Shown here: positions 47,901 to 60,514 of the stretch, piece by piece
How the letters are laid out: every line of letters starts with the position of its first letter
Numbering within the stretch: position 1 is the stretch's first letter
Origin: Chrysoperla carnea
Taxonomy: Eukaryota > Arthropoda > Insecta > Neuroptera > Chrysopidae
Reading direction: 5' to 3'
NCBI RefSeq assembly: GCF_905475395.1
Contig: NC_058341.1
Span: 31,821,501-31,885,500 of the forward strand
Length of the DNA stretch: 64,000 nucleotides
Program-made: the position numbers and the translations under genes
The notes under the pieces: generated by a model
What the model saw: the letters and a program-made list of their open reading frames with translations, nothing else
The model's database searches: none
What the model was told of the DNA's origin: nothing

Positions 47901-48613
47901 TTACTGTAAATAACCCAAAATCCGTAAGGGTGATTCATTTTAAAATATACGGTACTTAAGGCGAAACAATTTTTATGAACGAATATATATATATATTTGA
48001 GATTTCTACGTTAAAATATTTCAATGGATAACATTAAAATGCTTGAATAAAACAGCGATTTTTTATTTTGTACGTGAACAATAGATAGATAACATTTTGT
48101 AGTTAGTTTTATTTTAGTTCCATAAAAATTATAAAGATGTACTTACCTAACTCATTTTTTATTAGATGAATGATGAATGCTTCTTTAAGTTGAAAGATTT
48201 GTTATAAATGATTTGCATTCTTTTATTTAATTAAGGTGATCCAAATATGATTTAAATGGTTGGTTGAAATGACTTACCCCAGCGCACATGTTTTTACTCT
48301 GGTAATAAATATAATATGCGCAGGCGCAGGTGGACCATTTCAACAACATTCAACCCTGTTTGGATTACAGAACACATCTCTGACTAATGAAGCTGTGGTT
48401 TTGTTATTTGCGCATGTGAATATATTTATAAACTACCATTATGTTTATGTATTCTACTGGCAAAATTAGGGATCACTTCAATTAAATTTGGATGTTAGAT
48501 CACTTTTAGATTTTTCCTTAAAATGCAAATTTTTTCATTGAGATTGTTTTCATGATTCCAAAAATTGAAGCTGTGGAATTTAATTTCTAGTGAAAACATA
48601 AGGACTACGTAAA
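47901..48613. other. Non-coding, no gene recognised
   Basis: Nothing recognised. The 69-codon frame at 48260-48469 shows no family feature. Confidence 0.45.
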
Positions 48614-48754
48614 GCTACGGCCAGGCATGAAGGCAAACAACAACGAAAATAGGCAAGAAAAAAAAATTTATAACATCTCCAATGCATTCATTGTGCAATG
48701 TAATTATCCTATTTCCGTACTTGTTTGGTGTTCGTCTTCGTATCTGGCCGCAGC
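48614..48754. mobile_element. Small hairpin element (MITE-like), about 141 bp
   Basis: GCTACGGCCAGGCATGAAGG at 48614 is matched in reverse by the text ending at 48754 (reverse GCTGCGGCCAGATACGAAGA). Arms are about 40 bp with scattered mismatches. No target duplication is obvious. Confidence 0.6.
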
Positions 48755-50530
48755 AGTATAATACATATACAGAAGTATTCTAAAGTTGATAAATCTGGGT
48801 AAGTACACACTTGTGTATACAAGTTTTATGGTGTAAGATAGTTTATAGTTTATTTACTATTGATCGTTTTAGAAAAGCTTTAGTCAGTGTATTTTCCACA
48901 ATATTTATTATTATCTAAAATTAGAATTAGTATTCATATCTATCTAATGTGGGCATACATATTCAAAAAACGTGCTTGAGAGACCTAATGTGTGAAACTA
49001 ATTGCAGAGGGCGTATTACTAATTCAAATTTTTCGTCGAATATTTGTATTATCTATGAATTTTTGGATATTTACACCAAACATTTACATTTTGCTAAATT
49101 CTGCAAAAGTTATTGGTAGCTCTTTTATTGGTAGTTTACAGAGGTGACATGTCTCAAAAGTCACCTACTCAATAAATTAATACAGTAATATACATTTAAT
49201 GATTTATACCATAAAATTGGAAAATTTCTTAACCAATCATTACGTTTTTAATCATTTTAAGCCATTGGTCTGTATGGATGAGTGTGTATGCGGGTTTCTA
49301 AACGAGCTTAGATCGAACTATAAGTGGGCATTTTCGGAATAAGAAACATATTTCCACAAACACTATCCTTCAAAGTTATTTTAATTTTAAATCGGTCGAC
49401 GTCTATTGAGCACCCATATTAGAATAAAACAAACTTTACACAAGTATTTGTTAATAAAATAACAACTTGTACCACATATTGCTCGAAACAAGAATTAATT
49501 TTGAGGATTGTGGTATTAGACGGAAATTTACCTAGTTGGTAATGAGTAGTTACAAAATAATTAAAAGCAAACTTTTGCTTTTGCACCGAAAAATGACTCT
49601 TAATGCTCTCTATCGGTTTCTTGTAGAAACTCTATATGATAAGACACTTTATAAATAGAACCTTTTCATTTCAATTACGATTCAATTTTATTATTGTTTC
49701 GGAATTCGGACAGATAGTAATAAGTTGGGCAAAGATGCAAAATATTTGTTATTCATTTTATCACATTAGTTTTTTAACAAACTATCCGAAACAAATGGTA
49801 ATCACTTTTTAAAATGAAAAAGGCTATTGGCTAGCCATTGCCTTAACTTTCTACCATAGATAACATTGGGGTCATTTTCGATGCCGAATACGAGACTGAA
49901 TTTGTCAGTTCCGATATGAATGAATGAATGCACACTTTATCTGATTAATTTCAATATTTGTTTATAAACTCTAATAAATTTTTGACAATCTTGAAATATT
50001 GTTATTGATGAAGTGACGCAACGACCACACGTGCCTGATTTAGGAAGCTATATTGACATTAAAGATTAAGCTCCTTCTCTAAAATTTGCTCACACTTTTA
50101 CAACTTCAATATGAATGGCCAATTAAGGCAACTGTTTTAGTGAGCTTTATTATTACCAATTAAATACAAACATTTGCTTGTAATTATATTTTTGTGTTGG
50201 GTTCAAGGATGACTTTAATATTGGATTACGAATATCGGCGTTAAAATTATTAGTTTAATATGTCTATGGATACACGTTGGCTTTGGAAATTCCTCCATAC
50301 TTTTTCATACTCAAAATCGAGTATGTACTTGCCTGTAAAGTTTATTATTTAATTTCTATTCAACAAAGTTATATAATTTAAACAAGTGATTAAATAATTT
50401 AAAACTTTTTATTTATTATACAGTTAGTAAGTACAGTTTACATTTAAATCTTTTAAATAAAATGTTAGTTTTTGATAGTTTGATTATTATTGCACATTTT
50501 TTAATAAATATGTTATATAGGATATAAAGT
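48755..50530. other. Non-coding, no gene recognised
   Basis: AT-rich spacer; no exon, RNA gene or strong repeat seen. Confidence 0.5.
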
Positions 50531-50599
50531 ATTGCACAGATATTCCGTTTTATTGCACAAATATTCCGTTTTATTGCACAAATATTTCTGTATTGCACG
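50531..50599. repeat. Short tandem repeat, 21-bp unit, about three copies
   Basis: ATTGCACAAATATTCCGTTTT recurs at 21-bp spacing from 50531, with a partial last unit. The repeated peptide read on the minus strand (NICAIKR) is a by-product. Confidence 0.85.
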
Positions 50600-51678
50600 A
50601 AAATATAATTAATTCTTAGGTAATATAATATCATTGATATAATTTATATGCAAAATAATGAATCCCCTTGAATATGTCCCAACCCCAAAAAAATCAAAAA
50701 TAAACAAAACCAAGAATCCTAAAACAAAATGAAAAATATATCCTGCCATAAAAAATGAAAATTCATGCAGTAGGTATATAAAAAATGAAAGGAATGAATT
50801 TTCTAAATAAATCTTATTTACATTTTAAAAAGTATGCTTTAAATAAATAATGGCTAGCCTAAATAATTCACAAAAAATTAAAATAAGTAGGTAGTTAAAA
50901 TTGTATAAAATATCAGGAATCAATTTTATGGACATATTATACCTTCATTCCTTTATTGATGCCAGTAAGCTGGCCAGAACGTTTTGACGTTTTATTACTG
51001 TGTTTATAACATTATCAATGATGAGAGACAAAGTATTGTGCAGTATATAAGCATTAAAAAAAGGAATAAAAGCATAGTGTCGTATTTTATTAGTTTGCTA
51101 GAAAACGTTAGTTTTGTATTTTTATTCTAACACTATTCTAACTTCATGGCATTTTTTGTTAGGTTAAATTAGGTTATAATTATCACACGCGTCAAATTTA
51201 CAAATAAAAATTATGGTAAAAACTGAATTGAACCATATAATATTAAGTTTGAACGGAAAGCATGGAATACGTTGAAAACAAACCAATTAATTAAACAAAT
51301 AAAAATTTACAAGAAGATAAAATTTATTTGTAATAATTTAAGTCGATTCAAGATGTTCAAAAAGCATGTGGAACAATTGAATTGACAGAATTCAGAAGTT
51401 AAATTAACTTGTATATTTGAGGGATAATATCCACATAGACTATATATATACGATTTTAGACAAGATCTCGTTTACCACTCTCTAAATCGCTGAATAATTA
51501 CAACTTTTGTATTTTTTTTTGTGATTCTGATTAACCGTTTCTGAAAATAATTGTTTGATAATTTGGTAATTTATCGAAATCGATTCAGTGGTTAATCAGA
51601 GCCCTGAAAATATACCTAATTGCGCATAGGTAGGCATATTTTCCCATTTATAACGTTTTACATAGTGTTGAATATTCC
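50600..51678. other. Non-coding, no gene recognised
   Basis: AT-rich flank downstream of the PTB-domain gene. No gene or repeat recognised. Confidence 0.5.
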
Positions 51679-51684
51679 TTTATT
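51679..51684 (-). promoter_or_regulatory. Likely polyadenylation signal of the PTB-domain gene
   Basis: AATAAA on the minus strand, about 46 bases past the stop codon at 51730. Placement fits a short 3' untranslated region; no cleavage site can be confirmed from sequence alone. Confidence 0.4.
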
Positions 51685-51729
51685 AAAAGTTATTAAAAGT
51701 TTAAGCTGTATTTAATTAAAAATCAAGTT

Positions 51730-52277
51730 TTAAGGTAAATAACCTAAACTATTTTCTAAATTAGAACTAAGGATTTTTTGTGTTGGCACATATTCAGAGT
51801 TGCATTCAAATTGATTTGATTTATTCGCCTGCTTATCTTTTGCGCTACTATGACGACTATCATCTGATTGACTTTGTATGGTATAAAGACCATTTTTTGC
51901 ACTGAATAAATCATTTTTATTATTCGATTTACGACTTGTTGAACTATTTCGACTTGTTTTTGACGCATTGCTAGCGCGACTGGCAATACTATTTTTACTG
52001 GTAATGCTATTGCACGATTTAATACAGTAATTATTCGCAAATATTTCACGATAATTTTGTTTTTGCTGTTCCAATAATGCTTTACGTTGTTGTTCTACAT
52101 GATTGTTGATTCGGGAGTTTAAATTCGCAATATGCGGTAACTCCTTTCTATCATGTTCGTAATCAGGTGACATTAAATGTGTTATATCTGTTGTCTGACT
52201 TAATTTTACATCAGCAAACATTGCTGCAATTTCAGCACTTTTCTTTACACTTAAAGCTTCGTGATTTCCATCAACGC
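51730..52277 (-). CDS. PTB-domain gene exon 3: C-terminal part
   Basis: Acceptor CATTTTTTAG precedes 52277. Begins VDGNHEALSVKKSAEIAAMF and continues with a Ser/Asn-rich tail ending NSLGYLP and stop. No domain recognised. Confidence 0.85.
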
Positions 52278-55200
52278 CTAAAAAATGAATTCTTTGTTAA
52301 TAAAATGGAAAAAATTAAAATTTCTTGTGATTTATACCTGAACTGTGAGTCGAGTATGTACGAGTATTATTGTACGATCTCATTGAGTCAGAGGCTTTAA
52401 AAACTGATTTAAGACCTCCACATTCACTGGCAGTTCGTCCTTTTTGCTTGGGAATACCATTTTTTCGCTTTGAATTTGTAACTGTAAATAATTCATAATC
52501 TAATGCTAAATTATCTGAACTATAACTTCGTTTCGAATCTTTTGTAAAGTAATCAGCTTTTGATTTTGTACGATTATTATCATAATTACAATATGATGGA
52601 GATTCTTCTGGGTTACGTAAATATTCCAAACTTTTAGAACTTTTTGTACTTTTAGAATGACTATTCTTTTTGCTTAATTTTCTTTCAGCAGGTGGTGTAT
52701 TTAAGTTCTCCGATTGTGGAATAAAACCACGTTGTTTCAATTGCTCAAAAATGGTACCTTCTTGTTTGAATAAGTCAGTTTGACAATAACATTTATTGCT
52801 ATCAGTACAACTGTCCGTATCACAACCACACCAAGTTAAAGATTCTGGATTTTGATTATCGTTGGAACAGTAACAGTGTTTTCCTCTTGGTTTCATTGAT
52901 TTCTTTTGTAAATTAGCTATATCGTTATAATATCTATGTACTTTTTTCGTACTGAAATTATCATTGGATATTGGCATTGGATTACTAAGCCTACTTTTTG
53001 GTGGACCGCTTAGTGATTGGTAAAAATTATTTTCTACGGATTTAGATGGTTGGGCTTCGCTTGCTAACTTTTTTTTACAAATATTTGTTTTGTCTATACT
53101 GCAGTAACATTTGTCTTCTGATTTACAAGACGTTAATGTGTTTTTGAGATGTGGTCTCACATCAAGAGTGCCATTCTTTTGACCCAAAGAACAATAACAC
53201 TTATCTGCTGATACACAAGTGCACGAATCACTATCATAACTGCATTCGGAACAAGAGACATAACCACTGGATGAATTTCTATTTTGAGTGTTTGTATTAC
53301 AATTTTGACTGTTACATTTTTGACGGTTTCTTTGTAAACTTAAAAAATCACTTTCTTCAGAAGTGCTAAGAATTGTTTCACGAATTATCTGGCTGATTTC
53401 AGGCTTTCGGTATGTTTGATTCAATGTTGCTTGCTTCTCCTGTTGTTCTTTGGGTTGAAATTGTCGTGTATCATACGAGGATGTTGAAATACTACTTCCC
53501 GAATTTGCTATAGCTTTTTTTGCTGCTGTAACATAATCGAAACTATTACGTCTAGGAGAATTTTTCTTGGAACTACGAAACTTTTGTCCAAATCGTACAC
53601 GAAATGAACGTCGAAACACTTTTCGCAACCCTTTTGCCCCAATAATCATTTTTTTACGTTTATTTTGATTTGAACTATTTCGTCGTAGTAACTTTTTCTT
53701 TTGTCTGCGCATTATACTCTTGGATCGTTGATATAATTCATCTTTTGTTAAAGTTAATGCCAATTTTAGTAGGAATTCCTTGTATATAGGCTTGAGATCG
53801 TTGAAAGACATGCCCTCGGAATCAATTATGGCACCTAATATTTCATCCAAAGAATTTAAACCTTCTTGTACTCGAAATTCATTAAACAATTCGCTAAATC
53901 CTAAAGGTGATCCACCACTGGCTTGACCATTATTTCTGCGGAAAAATTAAATAATTAATAATATCATATAATAGTGCCTAAGAAAATTTCTCAAAAATTT
54001 TCACTGATGAAATTTTGAAACTATGTATTAATTTTTTAAAGAAAATTGTTAATCCATTTATTCTTTTCTTTATTGTGTTATTCGTTATTCGTTTAAGTCA
54101 AAAAAATTTACGCCTACGCCCAAAGAACAAAGGTAGATCAAATTTGGAGAGGATGAAGTTATAACTGAAGCTTGTTTCCTTTAGAAGCTCACATTTTCGA
54201 GAATTCCTGGTGAATATGGTCTTTTATAAGACAATATAATTATTCCTTATTAAGTACAAGTATATTAAGTAAAAATCGACGCCGGGAGTTAATATTATCG
54301 AGACAACTATGATTCCAGGTGGTTGTAATGCTAATTGAAAAACAAGATTCTATGTAACAAAAATTGTGGGCTTAGAAGGCTTAGAGCAAAGAGAATATCT
54401 CTAGGAGTTATTATGTTAGTAGGGAATCTTTAACAGCATGTTATGTTATGGAACTTACCTGCTCATTGTAGATTTATACTTTGTCAAGCCTTTTGCATTT
54501 AAAAAACTACCAGATCGAGGAATTGTAACCTTAGTAAAAATATCTCCTGTATTTTCAGGATTCATATTTGACATAATTCCTTTATCTTTATCAGATTTTC
54601 GAATACTCTGTGCTCGTTGAAAACCACGTTCCGGCTCTGTGTCAGTAGTTGATTTATTATTGTGAAATTCATCATCTTGTTGACGTTTTTGCCATTCATA
54701 TAAAGTTGACATATTTTTTTGACTATTTTGAAAATCTCTGATTAAATCTTCATTATTCTTTTGTGGATTTTGTATATTTGGAGTATTGTATTCAGCGGAC
54801 GAATCTGGATAAGGCACTATAGCATCTAAATCGGCTTGATACTGTCTTGGCTCATTCTTAATTTGTCGAGAAGGTTCAGGAATTTTTGGACCTGCACGTT
54901 TAGTTTTACTTGACACAGTATTTCGCACCCGTTGACTATCAGTACTGACAATAGACGATGTAGTACTACGTTTTTTTCTCGGTGGTCGTACCGGAATACT
55001 TGGCTTAATTTCCGCATAACTTTTCCCATCATTATTAGTACTTGCAATACTTACACAACTGATACCATTACGATTTCGCGGTAATTTTGCTTCCTTATTT
55101 TTACGTGTCATAAAACTCATTAAACTTTTGTACAATGTAGCTGCTATCACAATTGCATCCTCGGAAGTTTGACACACAAAACCGTGACATTCCAATTGTT

Positions 55201-56005
55201 TAGCGACCCCGAATTTTCTCATAACAACCGTAAATAACGGTGAATGTAATTCATTTAAAATGTATTTTTGATCATGTTGATCTAGCGTACGAAATAATAC
55301 ATTTTTATTAATGTTATCGGGGTCTGTGATTAATGGTAAGAATGCGTACTCAATATTACGATTACGATTTATAACAAATTTTACAGCTGACCATACAGCT
55401 ATTGTTGGGAATGTATTTAATTGTTCTAAATCACCTTTTTCTCCTTGATACAGTACTTTTAAACCACCTTGAGATATTTCTAAACGACCTGTCAGTACTT
55501 TTTTATGTTTAATATTTTTACGATATGCGAAGTATAATTCTTTTAATGGTTCTTGTAAACCTGCTAAACTTGTAACCTTATCGCCTAATGGTATCGATCC
55601 AAGATAATCAACCGTAAAAGAATGCGTGGCGGTATCTTGATGATGGTAAATCGGATTCTCTGTCATTGTAATATCAGAGAACATTTTTTCAATTCGTTGT
55701 TGAACTGTATTATTAATATTACTTTGATAAATATTACTTATCGAATCCGGTTCGTTAAACATCGAATCGATTTTTTGTTTATACAGGGAGTAAACACTAC
55801 CCGTATCATCTTGTTGTTCTTGTAAACGGAATCCTTTCGATGAGATTGTACTTGGTGCTGTCGATAAAAAAGAACCTTGTTTGGTAGTATTATAATTTGT
55901 TAGCGAGTGAGGTTTCGGTGCCATTTTTATAAATGATCCAGAACTTAAACGTGGATTATGTGATGGTCTAGTGCCTATTTCACTAATACTGCTACATATA
56001 ACCAT
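51730..56005 (-). CDS. PTB/PID-domain protein with cysteine-rich region, 1230 residues, three exons
   Basis: Exons in gene order are 56005-54459, 53935-52338 and 52277-51730, with GT-AG introns of 523 and 60 bp and matching phases. The product is 1230 residues ending at TAA 51732-51730. The ATG has an AAAATGG context and an in-frame TAA 36 bases upstream. Residues about 128-298 form a phosphotyrosine-binding fold: HSFTVDYLGSIPL opens it and CHGFVCQTSEDAIVIAATLY closes it. A Pro/Arg-rich stretch follows (about 336-346, PSIPVRPPRKK). Residues about 529-600 look helical (FSELFNEFRVQEGLNSLDEI). A strongly basic segment spans about 591-646. Residues about 744-901 are Cys-rich with four CYC motifs. 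The rest is Ser/Asn-rich and probably disordered. PTB domains bind NPxY-like tails or lipids, so an adaptor role is inferred. I cannot name the orthologue. Confidence 0.88.
52338..53935 (-). CDS. PTB-domain gene exon 2: helical, basic and Cys-rich parts
   Basis: Acceptor TTTTTCCGCAG precedes 53935 and donor GTATAA follows 52338. Contains NNGQASGGSPLGFSELF, the Lys/Arg cluster around RRQKKKLLRRNSSNQNKRKK and the CYC repeats. GTATAA is a weaker donor, but the join to exon 3 is in phase and removes an early stop. Confidence 0.88.
54459..56005 (-). CDS. PTB-domain gene exon 1: start and whole PTB domain
   Basis: Encodes residues 1-515 and two bases of Arg516. Donor GTAAGT follows at 54458. The domain includes LAGLQEPLKELYFAYRKN, LTGRLEISQGGLKVLYQGEK and SAVKFVINRNRNIEYAFLPL. 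Confidence 0.92.
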
Positions 56006-56041
56006 TTTAATTGACGTATGTAAATTAATATTATATAATTA

Positions 56042-57028
56042 TGCATCATTATTGATTAATAATTGTTCCATTTTATATAAGAAAACGGTTATTTTTTTCT
56101 AGGTGTTCGATTAATAAAATTGCAAATCCATCATATATTCCGTCATATGGTAGAGAGATTTAATTATTTTTTTTTATAAAACTGTAAATTATATAATTTC
56201 TTTTTTGTCAGTCACCAGGTCAGTATGCGATATTACAAAAAATATGAAAGATGAAATATTGATGTTGGAATTTCTTCTCGCCGTTTCAATATATAATTTA
56301 ATTTTTATGTAATATATTATATTTTATAACGGATTTTTCATTTGAAATTAAACATATAAACATACTGCATGTTTATTTTAATAAGTTTTTTTTTTGTTTC
56401 TTTGATGAAATATTATATGTAGGTATGTTTTTGATGTATAAGCAACAGATTTACGATTATGCAGGTGATATGTTATTATATGAAGATGATGAACATGTAA
56501 TCAGAAGAGGTCTTGTTATCTGATTGATGAGCAGTGATGATTGATTCGTGTATTTAGTAGAATCTTGGTGAGATAATAGTGCCTTATCGTTGTTCAATTG
56601 GTAATAACATGTTTTTAATGAATCTGAAACAAAGGAAATAAAAATTGTTAATAATTTATAGTTATACAAATCTAACATCTTCAGGTCACTAAGCTTTGGG
56701 CATATAAATTGAATCTGTTATAAGTAACTGTACTTCACACCCCTAGATATTGAAATAATCGTTGAACTCTTTCCAGTTCTTTGAATTTAATATTACCGAG
56801 AATTGATAATTTTCATTATCGACTTCTTTATAATTAAAAAAAAATTTTCTGTTTTTTATCTGATAATATTGATTTAACTGATATATTAATTACATTACAT
56901 TAGTAAGGTAAGGTTAGGTTAGAGTGGTTGTCCTGGGGTGGGACTCACTTAGACCATAGGGTCCGTTGTGATACCGAAAAAGGGTTGGCCCATGCCCGAC
57001 CACTACTGCATGAACCATTTGGAGCTGT
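56042..57028. other. Upstream flank of the PTB-domain gene, no gene recognised
   Basis: Presumed promoter and 5' untranslated side of the gene. No confident core element was identified. Base composition turns GC-richer from about 56900, where the retrotransposon piece begins. Confidence 0.45.
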
Positions 57029-57628
57029 TTAAGAACAGCAGGAAAGCTTGACGTCGACGGACTCCAAGTCGGAGAGGTCGTCAAAGAGAGGCTGGCTCAA
57101 GTAAGTCCATCTCCTCATGACAAGAGCTGGGCAGTGGTGGAGAAGATGAAACATTGTCTCCTCCTCCTCACCACTGTGACAGCTCCTGCATTAGTCGTGA
57201 TACACTGCCAGGCCCAGGCGCTCAGCATGCCTGCCACCCAACCAGTGTCCTGTAATAGCCGCAACAACTTTGCGAACAGAGACCCTTGGAAGTGATATAA
57301 AATCTTCGGAACGCCTGCGATTGTACTCAGACCATATCTGTGTTGTAGTACCACAAGTACGTTCCTCCCTCCATCTAAGATTGGCTCTTTTTAAGATATT
57401 CTCTTTGAGAAGCAACTTGCAGTTCGCTAATGGAACTCCTGGATATTTATTGATGCTCGTGTCCGGCAGCATTGTGCCATTTCTGGCAGGCTCGTCGGCT
57501 TCGCATTTTCCTGGAATGTCCCTGTGTCCCTGTTCCGCCAGCTCATTTAAAGACGTACCGCAGTCAAAAAATGAATAAAAGTGACAATAAAAATTGTTTC
57601 TTGATGCTGTTATACCGATTTTAAACAT
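57029..57628 (-). pseudogene. Non-LTR retrotransposon relic: RNase H end and zinc-binding tail
   Basis: The minus-strand frame contains GHRDIPGKCEADEPARNGT, the C-terminal RNase H signature (typically GHxxIxGNExAD) of I/Jockey/R1-type elements. It then has WREERTCGTTTQIWSEYNRR, LVGHW-like ITGHWLGGRHAERLGL, and after one in-frame TAA (57193-57191) the zinc-binding CRSCHSGEEEETMFHLLHHC. The frame ends at TAA 57031-57029. Upstream RNase H and reverse transcriptase parts are absent, so this is a 5'-truncated, inactive fragment. Its GC content is well above the surrounding DNA, consistent with insertion. Confidence 0.88.
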
Positions 57629-60514
57629 TCTTTGACTTGCGAGAAACTATAATTTTTTTAAGAATCCTTTAAATATTGATGACATGTTTTGAAACATGAC
57701 TTCGAATTTAGAGGAAAAACAAGTATTTTTCATATTAAGGGGCGAATTACTCGAAAACGTGACGTGCTGTAGCGCTCAGATTCGTATTCAGCACGTCAAA
57801 AACTCTTGTGTCGGGTATAAAAAATATGTCGACCAGTGTAATTAAACCACATAAGCAGCAACAATTTAATACCAATATTCTCCGCTATATTAATTTCAGT
57901 ACATACAAAAACTATATAATTAGCAAAAAAATTAAACATCTTATTAATAAAATCATGTAATTAAAAGTAATTTTTAATGAATATTTTAACTGTATATTTT
58001 TTAATTCAAGTTTCACTCCCACGATTTTATTAATATGAAATGAAAATTTTTAATATAATGCATCGAAAAGTCAAATAATTGATACCTATATATATAAAAT
58101 AAAAATAAAAATTAATTATTATAAATTTATTTCAAATTAATAACAGTGTTGACGTAAATATATTTTCATTTTTTTAAATGTAATTTACTTTCGCTTGTCA
58201 AATCTATAAAATAGAATTAAAGCAATAATGATGACTAACTTATTACCACTGAAAGTAATCAAAGTCATCAAAATAAAAATTCGTCAAACATGTTTTAAAC
58301 TGTAACAATTACGTTTTAAGTAGCTAGTGGAAAATAAATAGATTTTCACTTTAAAAGCGTGGAAAATTACGTTAATTGTATTATGATTCATAAAACAATT
58401 CTTTTCTTAACTATACCATATCTCTTTCATGCAGGGGAAATAGATATTATAGGCTTTATAGAGGAGTAATCAAAGAAGATGTTACTTCGAAAGATGCATG
58501 ATATCAAGAAATCGAAGAAACAAGCCACCGGAGTAGAAATACTCCAACGGATACTGTGAAATTATTTCGTCGTATATGGGAAAGGAGTTTAATGGAATAA
58601 TTGGTTTTAAATTCGACGGAGGCGAATGTAAATCAACAGAAATGAAGAAAAGACAATTCTCAATTAAGGTGGCTTCTCTTAAAAATCGTGTGTCATCAGA
58701 AAACAAGGCAGTATAATTAATAGTGGTTCATGTTATTTGTATATACTGACAAATCTAATATCTAATATTAATATTATTTAATTGTTAAAATGAGATGGTA
58801 TATAATGAACGCAATAAATTAATACCCTTGTTAATAATACCTGACTTTTAATTAATATGTGTAAAAATAGAAATTTTAGGATACTGGGTGTCCCTTAAAG
58901 ATCGTAGGTATACTTTTCAAGAAAGCATTATCATTATTCTTCAATCATATTAAAATTTTTCAAAAAATAATCAATCAATGCTTTTTTTCCGTATCATTCT
59001 ATGTAAAAGCTATTGATCAGTTACCTAAATTGCTTTTAAAATAATTAAAATATAACATAATTTATTTCTCTTTTCTCTTTAATATTACTATTATTATTTG
59101 GCTACGAAGAGGAAATTAATTTTTTTCCCAACCGGAAAAGTAAAAATAAAAATATTGTTTAAATATCCCAAATTGTTAGTTTATTAGACTTTTATACGAA
59201 TGGAGACGACAAGATGAAGAATTATTATTACTAACTTTACAATGAAAAGCAATTCTTTACAAAAATCATTGCCTGTGAAAAAATATTACTACTATAGTCT
59301 TGATCATTGAAGTTGTAACGTCATTGCTATTGCGTTTCTATTAGACGTATGTTATATTCGATTAATTAAAACAATACAGAAAACCGTTCGGTTGTTTTTC
59401 ATAAAGCACTTATTAAGGTCTTTATTTTGATTGTTTATGTGATAGTTTACGAGCATTTTAAGACTTTGTTGTTGGTATATTGTTTTTTTTTCTCTCAAAT
59501 CGGGTATCCCGAATTTTTCTCCCGCTATTTTCTAATCGTTTTCATCTTAATTTCTTCCAAGCACCTAATTAGCACTTAATTATCACGCTTAAGTTATATC
59601 TGATTAAGCATTTGGAATAGTTTTAGAGAGACCTGAAAATCCCTTGTTTTGCAAAATTCGAGGCTTTCGTTTTTTAATTAGGCAATTTTACGATCCTTAC
59701 CGTTTAGCACTTAATAAGAACCTAATTGCGTTCCGTTAACATTCATTATTTTCATTGCGTTGCTACTACTACTAGCATCACATAATGCTAGTAATGAATT
59801 GCCGTGTAAGTTATAGAGCACCTTATTTCTGACTTTGATACCTAATTAGCATTTAAAAATTACCTAATTTTGGTATTTTTTAAATGAGATTTCCATCGCT
59901 GGCTTTACAGAGCTTGCAAATACGGAGTTGCTGAAAACGTACCGTTACCATTTAGAACATGCCATTCATTTAATATTAGGAGACGTGTGAGTAGCCTTTA
60001 TAAGATAGGTTTGCAAAATCGATACATATTAATAGAAATACGAAAATAATAATAATAATTGATTATAAATAATTAAAATGTTGACCATAAACTCGTATAA
60101 CCTTTGGAAATTCTACTCAGATTTTATTATTTTACTATGCATAGTAAGTAACTGCATAATGCAGTTTGATTGTAATAAACGACTTGATATTTTTGCAACA
60201 TAACTATATCAAAAGTCCATTATAAATATTGTACCTATAATTCTTTCTAACTGTTAATTCTTTAGAGAACATATGTGTAAAATTTAAACTTCCGTAAACT
60301 GTGAGTGATAAATTAATAGAATGTATTTAGATTTATTGAATGTATGTATTTTATTTTATAAAACAAATTAATTGTTTATTTAACAAATATAAATTGTTTT
60401 AATGTACAGACTGTTACAGTAATGTATTTATGTGTTAAACTGAATTTTGATAAAAGTACTCCAAAGGAATATTACGTTTCCTCCTAAAGGCTACCATACA
60501 TATTTGTATCTGTC
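57629..60514. other. Non-coding, no gene recognised
   Basis: AT-rich. At 59560-59870 the text ACCTAATTAGCA-TTAA and close variants recur several times, which could reflect clustered TAAT homeodomain-type sites or chance. Confidence 0.45.

Noticed and set aside
51756..52049. 97-codon minus-strand frame in PTB gene exon 3
   Set aside because: Different phase from the spliced product; a shadow of the Ser/Asn-rich coding sequence.
57270..57578. 102-codon plus-strand frame across the retrotransposon relic
   Set aside because: Antisense to the readable RNase H sequence; it exists because that DNA is GC-rich.
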